Shown here piece after piece: positions 48,693 to 57,412 of a stretch of DNA of 64,000 nucleotides. The stretch is from Streptomyces sp. NBC_01707 (GTDB taxonomy: Bacteria > Actinomycetota > Actinomycetes > Streptomycetales > Streptomycetaceae): assembly GCF_041438805.1 (NCBI RefSeq), contig NZ_CP109190.1:9513547-9577546 (forward strand), written 5' to 3'. Position 1 is the first letter of the stretch; each line of letters opens with the position of its first letter. The translations under genes were made by a program, and so were the position numbers. The notes beneath the pieces were generated by a model. It ran no database searches. It saw nothing but the letters and a program-made list of their open reading frames with translations, and was not told the DNA's origin.

Positions 48693-50030
48693 ATGAAGCT
48701 CGTACCGAGCGCCGGCCGTACCTGCGCTGCCCTGGCCCTGGGCGTTGTCATCCTGCCCGCCACCCCCGCACATGCCGCCCTCGCCAGACCCGTCCATGCC
48801 ATCGCCTGCGATGCCGAGGCCCTCAAAGACGCCATCGACGCCGCCAACACCGATGGAGGCGGCACCATCCAGCTGGCCCGCAGATGCACCTACACACTCA
48901 CCACAGCAGACAACACCGGCCTCAACGGCTCGAACGGCCTCCCGGTCGTCACCACCCCCATCACCCTCGAAGCCGGCAAGAACACGATCATCGAACGCGC
49001 CGCCGACGCACCCGCGTTCCGTATCTTCGAAGTCTCCGGCCCCGCGGGCGCCCTCACCCTCGACGGCACAAACCAAGGCCGCTACCGCGGCGACCGCCCG
49101 GACCCCTGGAACACCGCCAACGCGCTCCTCACCAGCATTGACCGCGACCACCCCGGCGACCGTGACCAGGCTTGCCGGAACGGCTCAGGCCTGACCGTCC
49201 GGGGTGGGAACAGCACCGGCAACGGGGGCGCCGTCTTCGTCGACGACAACCGCAGCCTCACCCTTCACTGCATCACCCTCACCAACAACACCGCGGCAAA
49301 CGGCGGCGCCATCCACAACCAGGGCACCGCCGACCTCCGCGCCAGCACCTTCAGCAGCAACTCCGCCGGAACTGGTTTTGGCGGCGCCATCAACAGTCAG
49401 AACGGCAAGCTGAACCTCACCGCATCCAAGCTCGACCAGAACACCGCGGGCAACGGGGGAGCCGTCAACCTTGACGGAGGGTCCGCGACGATCAGCAAGA
49501 GCCTGATCGAGGACAACACCGCCCAAAACGCCGGCGGCACCTATGCTTCCAACACGACGTTGGACATCGACGACAGCATCATCCAGCACAACACCGCCGC
49601 CTCCATCGGCGGCGGCCTGGCCACCACTTCCGGCGGCTCCGTACATCTCCGGCACAGCTCCATCAGCGAGAACACCGCCACCCAGGCCGGCGGCTTTCAG
49701 GACCAAAACCACGCGGTGATCGAAGACAGCAAGGTCAACGGAAACTCCGCCGCTACTGGCGGCGGCATTGTGGTGATCATCGGCGACATGACCATGCGCC
49801 GCAGTCAGGTCAACGAGAACCGGGCAAGCACCTCCATTGGCGGCGGCATCGTCAACGTCAACAACCTGACACTCACCGACGTCGAAGTAGCCCACAACAC
49901 CGCCAACCAACCCGCAGGCGGTATCTACAACAGCGGCACCGTCACCACCAACGGCCAAATCAACATCACCGACAACACCCCCACCAACTGCGCAGGCAGC
50001 GCCAACCCCGTGCCCAGCTGCTCCGGCTGA
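48693..50030 (+). CDS. Secreted right-handed beta-helix repeat protein
   Basis: 445 residues. ATG 48693 follows TGGAGA. Signal peptide TCAALALGVVILPATPAHAA (about 9-28). After a cap domain (ALKDAIDAANTDGGGTIQLA), repeats of about 22-25 residues with GG[GA]I and N-T-A spacing run from about 170 to 430 (NTAANGGAIHNQGTADLRAS, NTAGNGGAVNLDGGSATISK, NTAASIGGGLATTSGGSVHL and others). This is the pattern of Chlamydia-Pmp/pectate-lyase-type solenoids. Likely an extracellular adhesin or polysaccharide-binding protein; no catalytic site seen. A 40-bp palindrome follows the gene. Confidence 0.87.
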   Translation: MKLVPSAGRTCAALALGVVILPATPAHAALARPVHAIACDAEALKDAIDAANTDGGGTIQLARRCTYTLTTADNTGLNGSNGLPVVTTPITLEAGKNTIIERAADAPAFRIFEVSGPAGALTLDGTNQGRYRGDRPDPWNTANALLTSIDRDHPGDRDQACRNGSGLTVRGGNSTGNGGAVFVDDNRSLTLHCITLTNNTAANGGAIHNQGTADLRASTFSSNSAGTGFGGAINSQNGKLNLTASKLDQNTAGNGGAVNLDGGSATISKSLIEDNTAQNAGGTYASNTTLDIDDSIIQHNTAASIGGGLATTSGGSVHLRHSSISENTATQAGGFQDQNHAVIEDSKVNGNSAATGGGIVVIIGDMTMRRSQVNENRASTSIGGGIVNVNNLTLTDVEVAHNTANQPAGGIYNSGTVTTNGQINITDNTPTNCAGSANPVPSCSG

Positions 50031-50141
50031 CGACCACACCGGAAGGCCCACTCCCACACCAGTAGCCCCGCCGCACGGCGACACCGACCGCGATTTTCCC
50101 CTCGAGGAAGCCACGGACATCAACGCCCTCATCGGTTGGCT

Positions 50142-50181
50142 CGACCCCGACGCCACGGCGATCGCCGTGGCGTCGGGGTCG
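50142..50181. repeat. Perfect 40-bp palindrome
   Basis: The 20-base arm ending CGCCACGGCGA (50142-50161) is followed without a spacer by its exact reverse complement (50162-50181). It lies 111 bases after the beta-helix gene stop. It may act as a terminator hairpin or mark an inverted fold-back junction. Confidence 0.85.
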
Positions 50182-50688
50182 CCACGTCCTTGCTGCGCCC
50201 CATCGAACGCGGGGAGCAGATCGCGCACGCCGGGGTCGAATCGCCCGCCGGAGGCTCTGCAACATGAGTGCCTGGGACCGAAGCGTCACAGCTGTCGCCG
50301 GAGCCGCGTTGCTGTCACCGAGTGGATAGCAGCAGGCCGCGTCGTCAGCTCCTCTTCCAGCGGAAGAAGAGCTGCTCGCACGCGGAGGACCGATTGGGCT
50401 GAGAAGCATCCAGGCGCCGCTCGGTGTGCCGTGACGTTGCTGTGCAGCGGGTGTTCGACGACGTCCCCCCACCACAAGGAGCCGGGCTACTGAGCCGCCA
50501 GCACCCGTGTCCGCGGCAGGGGCGGATAGGGCAGGGAGAAGGCATGCGGGCGCCGTCCACATCGTTCCCCCTGGGTCACAGCGTTGGGCGCGGCGTGCAT
50601 AGCGACACGTCGGACGCGGAACTACGTGTGTTGGCCGCAGCCGCACTCCCACCGCCCAGTACGCAGGTGAAGCGAAGGGGGAACCCTA
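50182..50688. other. Region without a recognisable gene
   Basis: 507 bases before the HINT-toxin remnant. Open frames exist but none shows a known motif. The N-terminal part of the HINT domain and the rest of the toxin gene are not found here. Confidence 0.4.
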
Positions 50689-50694
50689 CAAGTC

Positions 50695-51272
50695 GTGTGG
50701 CAAATCAAACCCGGTGACCGCGTTGAGTCCGCCGAGCCCGGAAACGGCAAGCACCAAGGTCCCCGCACCGTCACCGCACAACTTGTTCACCATGACCGCG
50801 ACCTCGTCAATGTGACGATCCGTCGTAACAACGGTCATACCGCCGTCCTGCACACCACCTCTCGCCATCCCTTCTGGGACGCCACCCTCCACGCTTGGGT
50901 CCAGGCCGGCGATCTCACTTCAGGCCACGCGCTCACCACCGCAACGGACCGTCACATCCGCATCGTCAGCGTGCAGGCGTTGACTGGGGCGGCAGACATG
51001 TACAACCTGACTGTCGCCGACCTCCACACGTACTATGTGCTCGCGGGGACCACGCCGGTCTTGGTGCACAATACCTGTGGCCCGACGAATTCAGCCCAGG
51101 CTGGCTTGCCTATCCACGCGCAGCCGACCAGGTTTTACGCGAGGGCTGGAGAGATGCTGGAACGAGTTGCCGGAAACCCGACAACTCACGAGCAGATGTA
51201 CGGCAGTGTAGATGCTGGACATGGGGGAGTGTCGGCACTCTCAAATGAAGATCTGATTCGGTTCGGAGGTCC
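50695..51272 (+). pseudogene. HINT-domain polymorphic toxin, 5' portion before the IS
   Basis: The frame begins within a HINT/intein-like pretoxin domain: KPGDRVESAEPGNG, TTSRHPFWDATLHAWVQAGD, MYNLTVADLHTYYVLAGTTP and VLVHNTCG, the splice/cleavage end. The domain's first block with its catalytic Cys is absent, so the gene is 5'-truncated; GTG 50695 is not a native start. The tip then reads THEQMYGSVDAGHGGVSALS and NEDLIRFGGP and is broken by the IS5-like element. The remainder of the tip is at 52648-52826. Confidence 0.8.
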
Positions 51273-51362
51273 TAAGACTTGTCCCGTAAGTGATGATCAG
51301 GACAGGTGGGGCAAGGTGCAGTGGCAAGATGACAGCCTCGACCATCCTGAGAGGCCATCGTC

Positions 51363-51776
51363 GTGCCCACGCCTGCCGACTACCTCGCACTGGCGCATGC
51401 CGAGAGAGACAGCGTTGTGCTGCAGCGTCTCGCGCAATGTCCGTACCCCTTCGTCTGGCAAGCCCTGGCCGCCAATCCCCACACCCCGCCCGTAGCCCTC
51501 CAGGAACTGAGCACGGCCCGAGACAGCGTCTGGAACGACAACAAGCTCCTTCGCCTGCTGGCAGAACATCCCGGCGCGAACCCCGTCGTTCTTCGAGCTG
51601 TCCTCCATGCCGTTGCCGCGAAGCTCGAGGAGGGCGAACGGCCCTACGCCGCCGCGCTTGCTCTCGCAGACCGGCTGGAGCTTGAGGTGGACGAGGTGAG
51701 GAAGCTCGGGACCCTCCGTGGGGCCTCTGCCCGCCTACGTCACCTGCTTGACCTGCGGCTGAGCGTCCGTATTTGA
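51363..51776 (+). CDS. Small helical-repeat protein inside the IS5-like element
   Basis: 137 residues from GTG 51363. VVLQRLAQCPYPFVWQALAA then NPHTPPVALQELS and LLRLLAEHPGANPVVLRAVL: repeating (L-A-x-x-P-x-x-P)-type units like leucine-rich-repeat-variant (LRV) or HEAT-like proteins. No signal, no catalytic motif. Located between the left IR and the transposase, so it is a passenger or an accessory transposition gene. Function unknown. Confidence 0.6.
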   Translation: MPTPADYLALAHAERDSVVLQRLAQCPYPFVWQALAANPHTPPVALQELSTARDSVWNDNKLLRLLAEHPGANPVVLRAVLHAVAAKLEEGERPYAAALALADRLELEVDEVRKLGTLRGASARLRHLLDLRLSVRI

Positions 51777-51811
51777 GTCATCTCTTTGTTCACGGGTGAG
51801 ATGATCTTGGT

Positions 51812-52579
51812 ATGGCTGGTGTGATCACGACGTCGGAGCCGTCTTGGATAGCCCCGTTCACCGGGCTGAGCCCCCGCCTATTCGGGAAGTTGGTAGCGGT
51901 CCTGCGGCGTGAGGGTGCGGATGCGGTCCGCAGGGGCCGGCCGTGGAGTCTGCCGCTGGAGGACCGGGCACTGCTGGTCGCGGCCTACTGGCGCACGAAC
52001 CTGACCATGCGCCAGCTGGCCCCGCTGTTCGGGGTTTCCAAGTCGGCGGCGGACCGGATCATCGATCACCTCGGGCCGATGCTCGCCCTCCGGCCCCGCA
52101 AGCGGTTCGCGAAGGACACGGTGCTGATCGTTGACGGCACCCTCGTGCCCACCCGCGATCACACTGTCGCCGAGCAGTCGAAGAACTACCGGTACTCCAC
52201 CAATCATCAGGTCGTCATCGACGCCGACACCTGCCTTGTCGTGGTGGTCGGGCGGCCCCTGCCGGGCAACCGCAACGACTGCAAGGCGTGGGAGGAGTCC
52301 GGTGCGAAGGCCGCCGTCGGCACGAGCGTGACCATCGCCGACGGGGGCTATCCGGGCACAGGGCTCGTGATGCCCCACCGGCGCCGCAAGGGCGAGGAGC
52401 TGCCTGACTGGAAGCAGGCCCACAACAAGTCCCACAAACAGGTCCGCGCCCGCGTCGAGCACGTCTTCGCCCGCATGAAGACCTGGAAGATTCTCCGCGA
52501 CTGCCGCCTCAAAGGCGACGGCGTCCACCACGCCATGCTCGGAATCGCACGGATGCACAACCTCGCCCTCGCCGGATAG
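51812..52579 (+). CDS. IS5-like family transposase
   Basis: 255 residues. ATG 51812 gives AGVITTSEPSWIAPFTGLSP, then the HTH-type region LTMRQLAPLFGVSKSAADRI and the DDE_Tnp_4 catalytic part: Asp in VLIVDGTLVPTRDHTVAEQS, Asp in VTIADGGYPGTGLVMPHRRR, Glu in VRARVEHVFARMKTWKILRD. Complete. Fragments of the same family lie at 14026-14165 and 18241-18480. Confidence 0.92.
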   Translation: MAGVITTSEPSWIAPFTGLSPRLFGKLVAVLRREGADAVRRGRPWSLPLEDRALLVAAYWRTNLTMRQLAPLFGVSKSAADRIIDHLGPMLALRPRKRFAKDTVLIVDGTLVPTRDHTVAEQSKNYRYSTNHQVVIDADTCLVVVVGRPLPGNRNDCKAWEESGAKAAVGTSVTIADGGYPGTGLVMPHRRRKGEELPDWKQAHNKSHKQVRARVEHVFARMKTWKILRDCRLKGDGVHHAMLGIARMHNLALAG

Positions 52580-52647
52580 ACCACCCAGCTGTACAGCAGC
52601 CCACCATGCCCGAGGCCGCTCAGAGATCATTTACGGGACAGCCCTTA

Positions 52648-52826
52648 GCGGGCAGGAGCCCATTACGGGATTCAGAGAGTATGCGCCGGGTGACGATATC
52701 AGGCTCCCGGGGTCGCGGTTGAATATCGTCGATGGAAACAATCGTACGGCGGAAATCGCTAATCGAGTTCTTTCTGGTCGAATGGATCCAAATACGCTTA
52801 TCGAGATGATGATAGGAGGGCAATGA
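52648..52826 (+). pseudogene. HINT-domain polymorphic toxin, 3' portion after the IS
   Basis: Continues the toxin tip: GQEPITGFREYAPGDDIRLP, NIVDGNNRTAEIANRVLSGR, MDPNTLIEMMIGGQ and TGA (52824-52826). The GC content is visibly lower than its surroundings. The stop overlaps the start of the next gene (ATGA). Confidence 0.8.
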
Positions 52827-53209
52827 ACGTCGTTGCGGTGCGACTAGACGCTCCGGTGCACTTCACTGCGTTTGTGCTGCGCGGAGATGAGGAGTCCGCT
52901 GAGCGGGTATGGGTCTGCGTCCGCGCGGCCGAATCGGCGCCTGCGGTTTCATGGCTCGGATGTTGGAGCAGGGAGCCGCAACCTTCTCTAGATGAGGTCA
53001 AGAAGCTTCTTCGGCTTCTCTCTCAGTCGATCAGCTCGGGGGTGGTGATTGGCCCTTACGGCCCGGCCCTGGGTGCGATTGAGCAGTTCCAGTCCTGGGA
53101 TTCATGGGGGCCTGGAATTCCTCGCCCGATCCTCGGTCGTCGCCCCTGGGCGTTGCAGGCTGGACACTCGCTGAATGAAGTCTCCGTCGATGACTTGAAT
53201 CTGGACTGA
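52823..53209 (+). CDS. Hypothetical protein, candidate immunity protein of the HINT toxin
   Basis: 128 residues; the ATG overlaps the toxin stop by 4 bases and is preceded by AGGAGGG, an excellent ribosome site inside the toxin's end. Sequence: VRLDAPVHFTAFVLRGDEES, VWVCVRAAESAPAVSWLGCW, LDEVKKLLRLLSQSI, GALGAIEQFQSWDSWGPGIP. Soluble, acidic, with many Trp; no membrane segment, so the toxin probably acts in the cytoplasm. Family not recognised. Confidence 0.65.
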   Translation: MNVVAVRLDAPVHFTAFVLRGDEESAERVWVCVRAAESAPAVSWLGCWSREPQPSLDEVKKLLRLLSQSISSGVVIGPYGPALGAIEQFQSWDSWGPGIPRPILGRRPWALQAGHSLNEVSVDDLNLD

Positions 53210-53265
53210 GGGACTCGCCAGCGATCCGTCAATTGGTGGTTTATCGCAGTCTGAGAGATACCAAG

Positions 53266-53301
53266 GGGCCCCACCGGATTTTCCTTCCGGTGGGGCCCTT
53301 T
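53266..53301 (+). terminator. Rho-independent terminator
   Basis: GGGCCCCACCGGA, loop TTTTCCT, TCCGGTGGGGCCC, then TTT: perfect 13-bp stem, 57 bases after the immunity-like gene. Confidence 0.9.
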
Positions 53302-53489
53302 GCGTGCCTTGACGGCAGTAGTTGACGGCAACGTCAGCGGACGGGTGTTGCACAAAGCGGCGGTGCGCCTGCCGAATGCTCATCCGCGCTGGTGGGCGCC
53401 GGTGTGCACGGTGTAGGCGATGTCCACGGCGGTCGCTTGAGCCAGTGCCCTCGCGTGGGTTGTCGATCACCACGGCATGATGATCGACC

Positions 53490-53690
53490 ATGCTGCTTCG
53501 ACTGGCTTACCTGGGCATGGTGAACGCGTTCGCCATGCTGCGCCTGCTACCGATGAGCGATCGAGAGAAGGACGCGGAGATCCTCGCCCTGCGCCATCAG
53601 ATCACGGTCCTGGAACGCCAACTGGGCGAGAAGAGGGTGCGGTTCACCCTGAAAGATCGGGCATTCCTGGCGGCGCTACTGCACCGACTC
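53490..53690 (+). pseudogene. rve-type transposase N-terminal fragment
   Basis: LLRLAYLGMVNAFAMLRLLP, MSDREKDAEILALRHQITVL, ERQLGEKRVRFTLKDRAFLA match the first 65 residues of the intact transposase at 53816 (LLRLAYLAVTNTFTLLRLLP...). Cut at the left inverted repeat of the intact IS. Confidence 0.85.
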
Positions 53691-54932
53691 TGCGGGTGCC
53701 GATAAATCATCCGGCCAGGTCAGGAGCTTGATCGTCGATGACATGGTCCGCTGCTACCGCGCAGTTCGCCCGTGTTGTTCACATGGATGGCGGTCGGGCG
53801 GCATCATGATCTGCCGTGCTGCTGCGCCTGGCCTACCTCGCCGTGACCAACACCTTCACGCTGCTGCGGCTGCTGCCGATGAGCGAGCGGGACAAAGACA
53901 TCGAGATCCTCGCGCTGCGGCACCAGATACTGGTCCTGCAGCGCCAAGCCGGCAAGGCCGCGTTCACCAACACCGACCGCGCGCTGCTCGCCGGCCTGCT
54001 CCAGCACCTTCCGATGGACAAGCTGCGCCAACTCCCGCTGCTGGTACGCCCGGACACGATCTTGCGCTGGCATCGCGACCTGCTCAAACGGCGCCACGCC
54101 GCGATCTGCGCACCGAAGCGGCGCGGACGCCCGCCCACGGTCCGATCCATCCGCACCCTGGTCATTCGCCTGGCACGCGAGAACAGCTCTTGGGGGTACC
54201 GCAGAATCCACGGTGAGCTCGCGGCGCTGGGCATCAAGGTCGCAGCCTCCACCGTCTGGGAAACCCTCCGCGAACACGGCATCCCACCCGCCCCGGAACG
54301 CCAGAGCACTACCTGGGCCGACTTCCTGCACAGCCAGGCGGACGCGCTGCTCGCCTGCGACTTCTTCGAGACCCGCACCCTGACCGGGGCGCGCCTGTAC
54401 GTCTTCGCCGTCATCGAGCACGCCGGCAGGCGCATCCGGATCCTTGGCGCTACTGCGCATCCGACCGCAGCTTGGGTGGTGCAGTTGGGACGCAATCTCG
54501 TCATGGACCTGGAGGACGCGGGCGCAAGGGCGACGTCCTTGATCCGTGACCGGGACTCGAAGTTCACCGCGGCGTTCGATGCTGTGTTCCAGGATGCGGG
54601 CCTGCGCGTGGTGACCTGTGGCATCCGAACGCCTCGCATGAACTCCATCATGGAGCGCTGGGTACAGACCTGCCGACGCGAGCTGCTGGACCACACCCTC
54701 ATATGGAACCAGCGCCACCTACTCCACGCCCTATCCGAGTTCGAGTCGTTCTACAACGGCCATCGACCGCACCGGACCCTGCACCAAGCCGCTCCGCTCC
54801 GCCCCTTGCCCGAACCGACCAACAATCCAGGACAGATCGCAGCCCTGGACATCCACCGACGAGATCGGCTCGGCGGAACCCTCCACGAGTACCTGCCGCC
54901 TGAGCTGGACGGATGATTAATCGGCACCCGCA
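53691..54932 (+). mobile_element. Insertion sequence with rve-type (IS3/IS481-like) transposase
   Basis: Left end TGCGGGTGCCGATAAATCAT and the reverse of the right end TGCGGGTGCCGATTAATCAT are inverted repeats of about 28 bp with two mismatches. 1242 bp. Inserted within or joined to an older copy of the same family (53490-53690). No target duplication recognised. Confidence 0.85.
53816..54916 (+). CDS. rve-type transposase/integrase (IS3/IS481-like)
   Basis: 366 residues from GTG 53816. The N-terminal helical region (RDKDIEILALRHQILVLQRQ) is followed by an HTH_21-type part (NSSWGYRRIHGELAALGIKV) and the integrase core: Asp in ADALLACDFFETRTLTGARL, Asp in ATSLIRDRDSKFTAAFDAVF, Glu in PRMNSIMERWVQTCRRELLD. 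The end HRPHRTLHQAAPLRPLPEP is typical. Intact. Confidence 0.9.
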   Translation: MLLRLAYLAVTNTFTLLRLLPMSERDKDIEILALRHQILVLQRQAGKAAFTNTDRALLAGLLQHLPMDKLRQLPLLVRPDTILRWHRDLLKRRHAAICAPKRRGRPPTVRSIRTLVIRLARENSSWGYRRIHGELAALGIKVAASTVWETLREHGIPPAPERQSTTWADFLHSQADALLACDFFETRTLTGARLYVFAVIEHAGRRIRILGATAHPTAAWVVQLGRNLVMDLEDAGARATSLIRDRDSKFTAAFDAVFQDAGLRVVTCGIRTPRMNSIMERWVQTCRRELLDHTLIWNQRHLLHALSEFESFYNGHRPHRTLHQAAPLRPLPEPTNNPGQIAALDIHRRDRLGGTLHEYLPPELDG

Positions 54933-55235
54933 GTGCCGGCCCAGAAGCGGGTGTCGTCGGAGATGTAGGGCCAGAGCTTCGGCCAGAGGTCGCGGATGTT
55001 GTCGAGCGTGTGCGGCTCGGCGCTGATGGCGGTGTAGACCCCGAAGAGTCCGATGGCCAGGGTGTCCGCCTTCTCGGTCGCGAGCTCCTTGAAGAACACC
55101 GCCGTCTGCGCCAGGTAGGTGCTGTCCAGCCTTGCGGCCTGGACGTTGACTACCAGCTTGTTGATCCCCCGGGGCGGTGCGGCGTGCCAGCGCACCAACC
55201 CGGGCCGGAAGGGGCTGACCAGCACCGTTGCGCCC
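54933..55235 (-). pseudogene. Unidentified protein, C-terminal fragment
   Basis: Minus strand from about 55235: VLVSPFRPGLVRWHAAPPRG, KLVVNVQAARLDSTYLAQTA, VFFKELATEKADTLAIGLFG and WPYISDDTRFWAG, ending at 54917 inside the IS right end. It looks like genuine coding sequence, but no start or family was recognised. Confidence 0.45.
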
Positions 55236-55450
55236 TGTGACGACGGGGACCGGGTCACCGCCCGGCCAGGTCTCCGGCCACTGCCAGGCACCCCTTCGGG
55301 CTCGCGCGAAGCGGCACCGCGATGGCGCGATGGACTGCCATACGATTGTCGCTTCATTGACTGCGAACCGTCGTCCTCATCGGCGCGCACCGCCGCCGGC
55401 CGTGACCCGGCGACCGGCCTACCGGAGGGCGCTCGGAAACGGGAGCGAGA

Positions 55451-56806
55451 ATGATATCTGGAGCCGTCGAGGACACCCACGCGCCGGCGGAGGCCCTGCG
55501 GGCGGAGTTAGCGCGCCTCGACCGCCGCGTGGCCGAGCTGGAGGCGGAGCGCCGCAGGTACGCGCACGGCTCCGGCTCCCTCACTCTCGATGAATTCCTC
55601 GAACCGGTCCGTCTCTCGCGCCGGGCCTGGGACCTGCGGCGGGCGAGCGGGGAGCCGCAGCGCAAGGTGATCAAGGTAGTCCGGCCGTCCGCGGTGACGC
55701 TGCCCCTCTCCTCCCTCTTCCGCCGGGAGCCGCCGCGCAAGCCGGAGGACCGGCAGCCCGAATACCTTGAGCAGTTCGACGCCCGCACCCTCTTCTACGA
55801 CGCCTTCCAGCACGGCGACGACGTGTGGCTGAGCGGCCCGCCGGTGAGCAACCTCAAGGCGCCGCTCAGCAACGGGGCCTGGCGCGTCGACGGCGTCGAC
55901 GTCACGGGCGACCTCGGTCTCCGCGACTGGGGCCGCACGCAGCGCTCGGTGATCGCGGGGGCCGGTGCGGGCCGCGAGCTGTCCTTCAGCCTGGGGAACG
56001 ACAGGTTCAGCGCGGACATCGCGCCGAACGAGTCGGACCTCTTCGCCGGGCAGCGCACGATCATCACGAAGTCCAAGGACAACGACCTCGTCTGGATCCA
56101 GGACTTCCTGCGCTACTACCACCTCGTGCACGGGGTGACCGGAATCGTCTTCTACGACAACAATTCCACGCGCTACACCCCGCAGGACGTCGCCGACGCC
56201 ATCGCGGAGGTGGACGGGATCACCACGGCCGTCGTCGTGGACTGGCCCTTCCCCTTCGGCCCGCAGGGCGGCCCCAACAAGATCTGGGACTCGGACTACT
56301 GCCAGTACGGGCTCCTGGAGCACGGCCGCTTCCGCTATCTATCCCAGGCGGCCGGTGTGATCAGCGCGGACATCGACGAGCTGATGCTCGCCGATGACGG
56401 CCGGTCCGTCTTCGATCACGCCGCCGAGTCGGAGACCGGCGTCGTGATGTTCTCCGGCTACTGGATGGCCAAGGCGACGCGCACCCCGATGGCCTCCGAC
56501 CGCCAGCGCCGCTTCACCGACTACCACCACCGTTCCAAGGGCACGACGACGGTGAAGTGGGCGGCCCTGCCGGGCGTCGTGGACGAGATGACCACGCAGT
56601 GGCGCGTGCACAGCGTCGCAGGCTCGGGAACCGTGAAGACCGACAAGATCCACCACCGGCACTTCGCGGGTGTGAACAGCGGCTGGCGTTACGACCGCTC
56701 CGAGGGCGTCGCCCAGCCGGACGCCCACGTCTACGACCCACGCATGAGCCGCGTCCTCGACCTCGTCTTCGGCTCCAGCCCTGAAGAAGTCCGGGGCACC
56801 TGGTAG
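55451..56806 (+). CDS. Glycosyltransferase family 92-like protein
   Basis: 451 residues from ATG 55451. N-terminal coiled-coil-like segment (RAELARLDRRVAELEAERRR, about 17-36) then a basic linker. The catalytic part begins near 205: TIITKSKDNDLVWIQDFLRY, YHLVHGVTGIVFYDNNSTRY, and VISADIDELMLADDG, whose acidic DID motif is the expected metal/nucleotide-sugar site of GT92/DUF23 enzymes. WRVHSVAGSG and IHHRHFAGVNSGWRYDR near the end fit the family's terminal His/Trp motifs. Probably a cytoplasmic sugar transferase for a surface glycan. No partner genes nearby survive. Confidence 0.75.
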   Translation: MISGAVEDTHAPAEALRAELARLDRRVAELEAERRRYAHGSGSLTLDEFLEPVRLSRRAWDLRRASGEPQRKVIKVVRPSAVTLPLSSLFRREPPRKPEDRQPEYLEQFDARTLFYDAFQHGDDVWLSGPPVSNLKAPLSNGAWRVDGVDVTGDLGLRDWGRTQRSVIAGAGAGRELSFSLGNDRFSADIAPNESDLFAGQRTIITKSKDNDLVWIQDFLRYYHLVHGVTGIVFYDNNSTRYTPQDVADAIAEVDGITTAVVVDWPFPFGPQGGPNKIWDSDYCQYGLLEHGRFRYLSQAAGVISADIDELMLADDGRSVFDHAAESETGVVMFSGYWMAKATRTPMASDRQRRFTDYHHRSKGTTTVKWAALPGVVDEMTTQWRVHSVAGSGTVKTDKIHHRHFAGVNSGWRYDRSEGVAQPDAHVYDPRMSRVLDLVFGSSPEEVRGTW

Positions 56807-56815
56807 CCGCCCGCC

Positions 56816-57170
56816 TCACCCCGGCAGGTTCCTCCCCGCTCGCCCGCGCGCCCGGAGCAGCACGCAGGCCAGCGCGCACAGCGCGGCGCCGCACCAGAAG
56901 GTGCCGCTGTAGCCGGTCCGGGCGGCGACGAGGCCGGTGAGGGCGCCGGCGAGAAGCTGGGCGACGGGGAAGGTCGCCGAGAAGAGCGCGGCGGCGGTGC
57001 CCGCGCCGCCGGGGATCTCGCGCTGCACGAGGACCATGGGCAGGCTCACGAGCACGGCGGTCCACAGCGCGTTCGGCACCTGGAGGAGCAGCAGGGACGG
57101 GCCCGAGGCGGCGAACGGCAGGAGCGCGAACGGCGCCGCCCGGTGCTGCGGGCGCACGCGCGCCTCGGCC
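56816..57170 (-). pseudogene. MFS (sugar efflux type) transporter, C-terminal fragment
   Basis: About 115 residues with three to four membrane segments: PFALLPFAASGPSLLLLQVP, NALWTAVLVSLPMVLVQREI, AALFSATFPVAQLLAGALTG and GTFWCGAALCALACVLLRAR. Resembles SetA/SetB sugar efflux transporters. Truncated at about 57170, where an unrelated plus-strand frame begins. Confidence 0.7.
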
Positions 57171-57189
57171 TTGCGCTGGCGACGGACCA

Positions 57190-57412
57190 CCGCGGTATCG
57201 CTCAACGGGCCGTGGATACGTACCTCAACCCTGCCCACGCCGACCCCAGCCTCCTGCGCACCTTCAACCGACTGGGATTCGAGCATCCAGGGATGGACTT
57301 CCTGCGGTACGCCCCACTCCAGCGGCGGCTCGTGCGAATCTGGGGTGGGTTTCTCTCTGTCTTCGGACTCGCGTTCCTGGCCGCAGGCGTCGTACTCCTG
57401 GTTCGCGCCTGA
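57190..57412 (+). pseudogene. Small membrane protein fragment
   Basis: AVDTYLNPAHADPSLLRTFN, FEHPGMDFLRYAPLQRRLVR, then one membrane helix LSVFGLAFLAAGVVLLVRA and a stop. Upstream it is joined to the MFS fragment, so the start is missing. Family unknown. Confidence 0.4.

Larger units (their letters stand above)
51275..52645 (+). mobile_element. IS5-like insertion sequence with a passenger gene
   Basis: Ends AGACTTGTCCCGTAAGTGAT (left) and, reversed, AGGGCTGTCCCGTAAATGAT (right) are inverted repeats; TA flanks both ends (51273-51274 and 52646-52647). Removing the 1371 bases and one TA rejoins the toxin frame exactly (...FGGP-SGQEPITGF...). Carries the transposase and a second small gene upstream of it. 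Confidence 0.85.

Noticed and set aside
50142..50181. Palindrome as a linear-replicon telomere
   Set aside because: Streptomyces telomeres carry several spaced palindromes with GCGA-type loops at a molecule end; here there is a single zero-loop palindrome inside continuous sequence.
50210..50260. Possible tRNA T-arm like sequence GGGTCGAATCGCCC
   Set aside because: Lacks the GTTCGAATC loop form, and no matching acceptor or anticodon stems could be formed around it.
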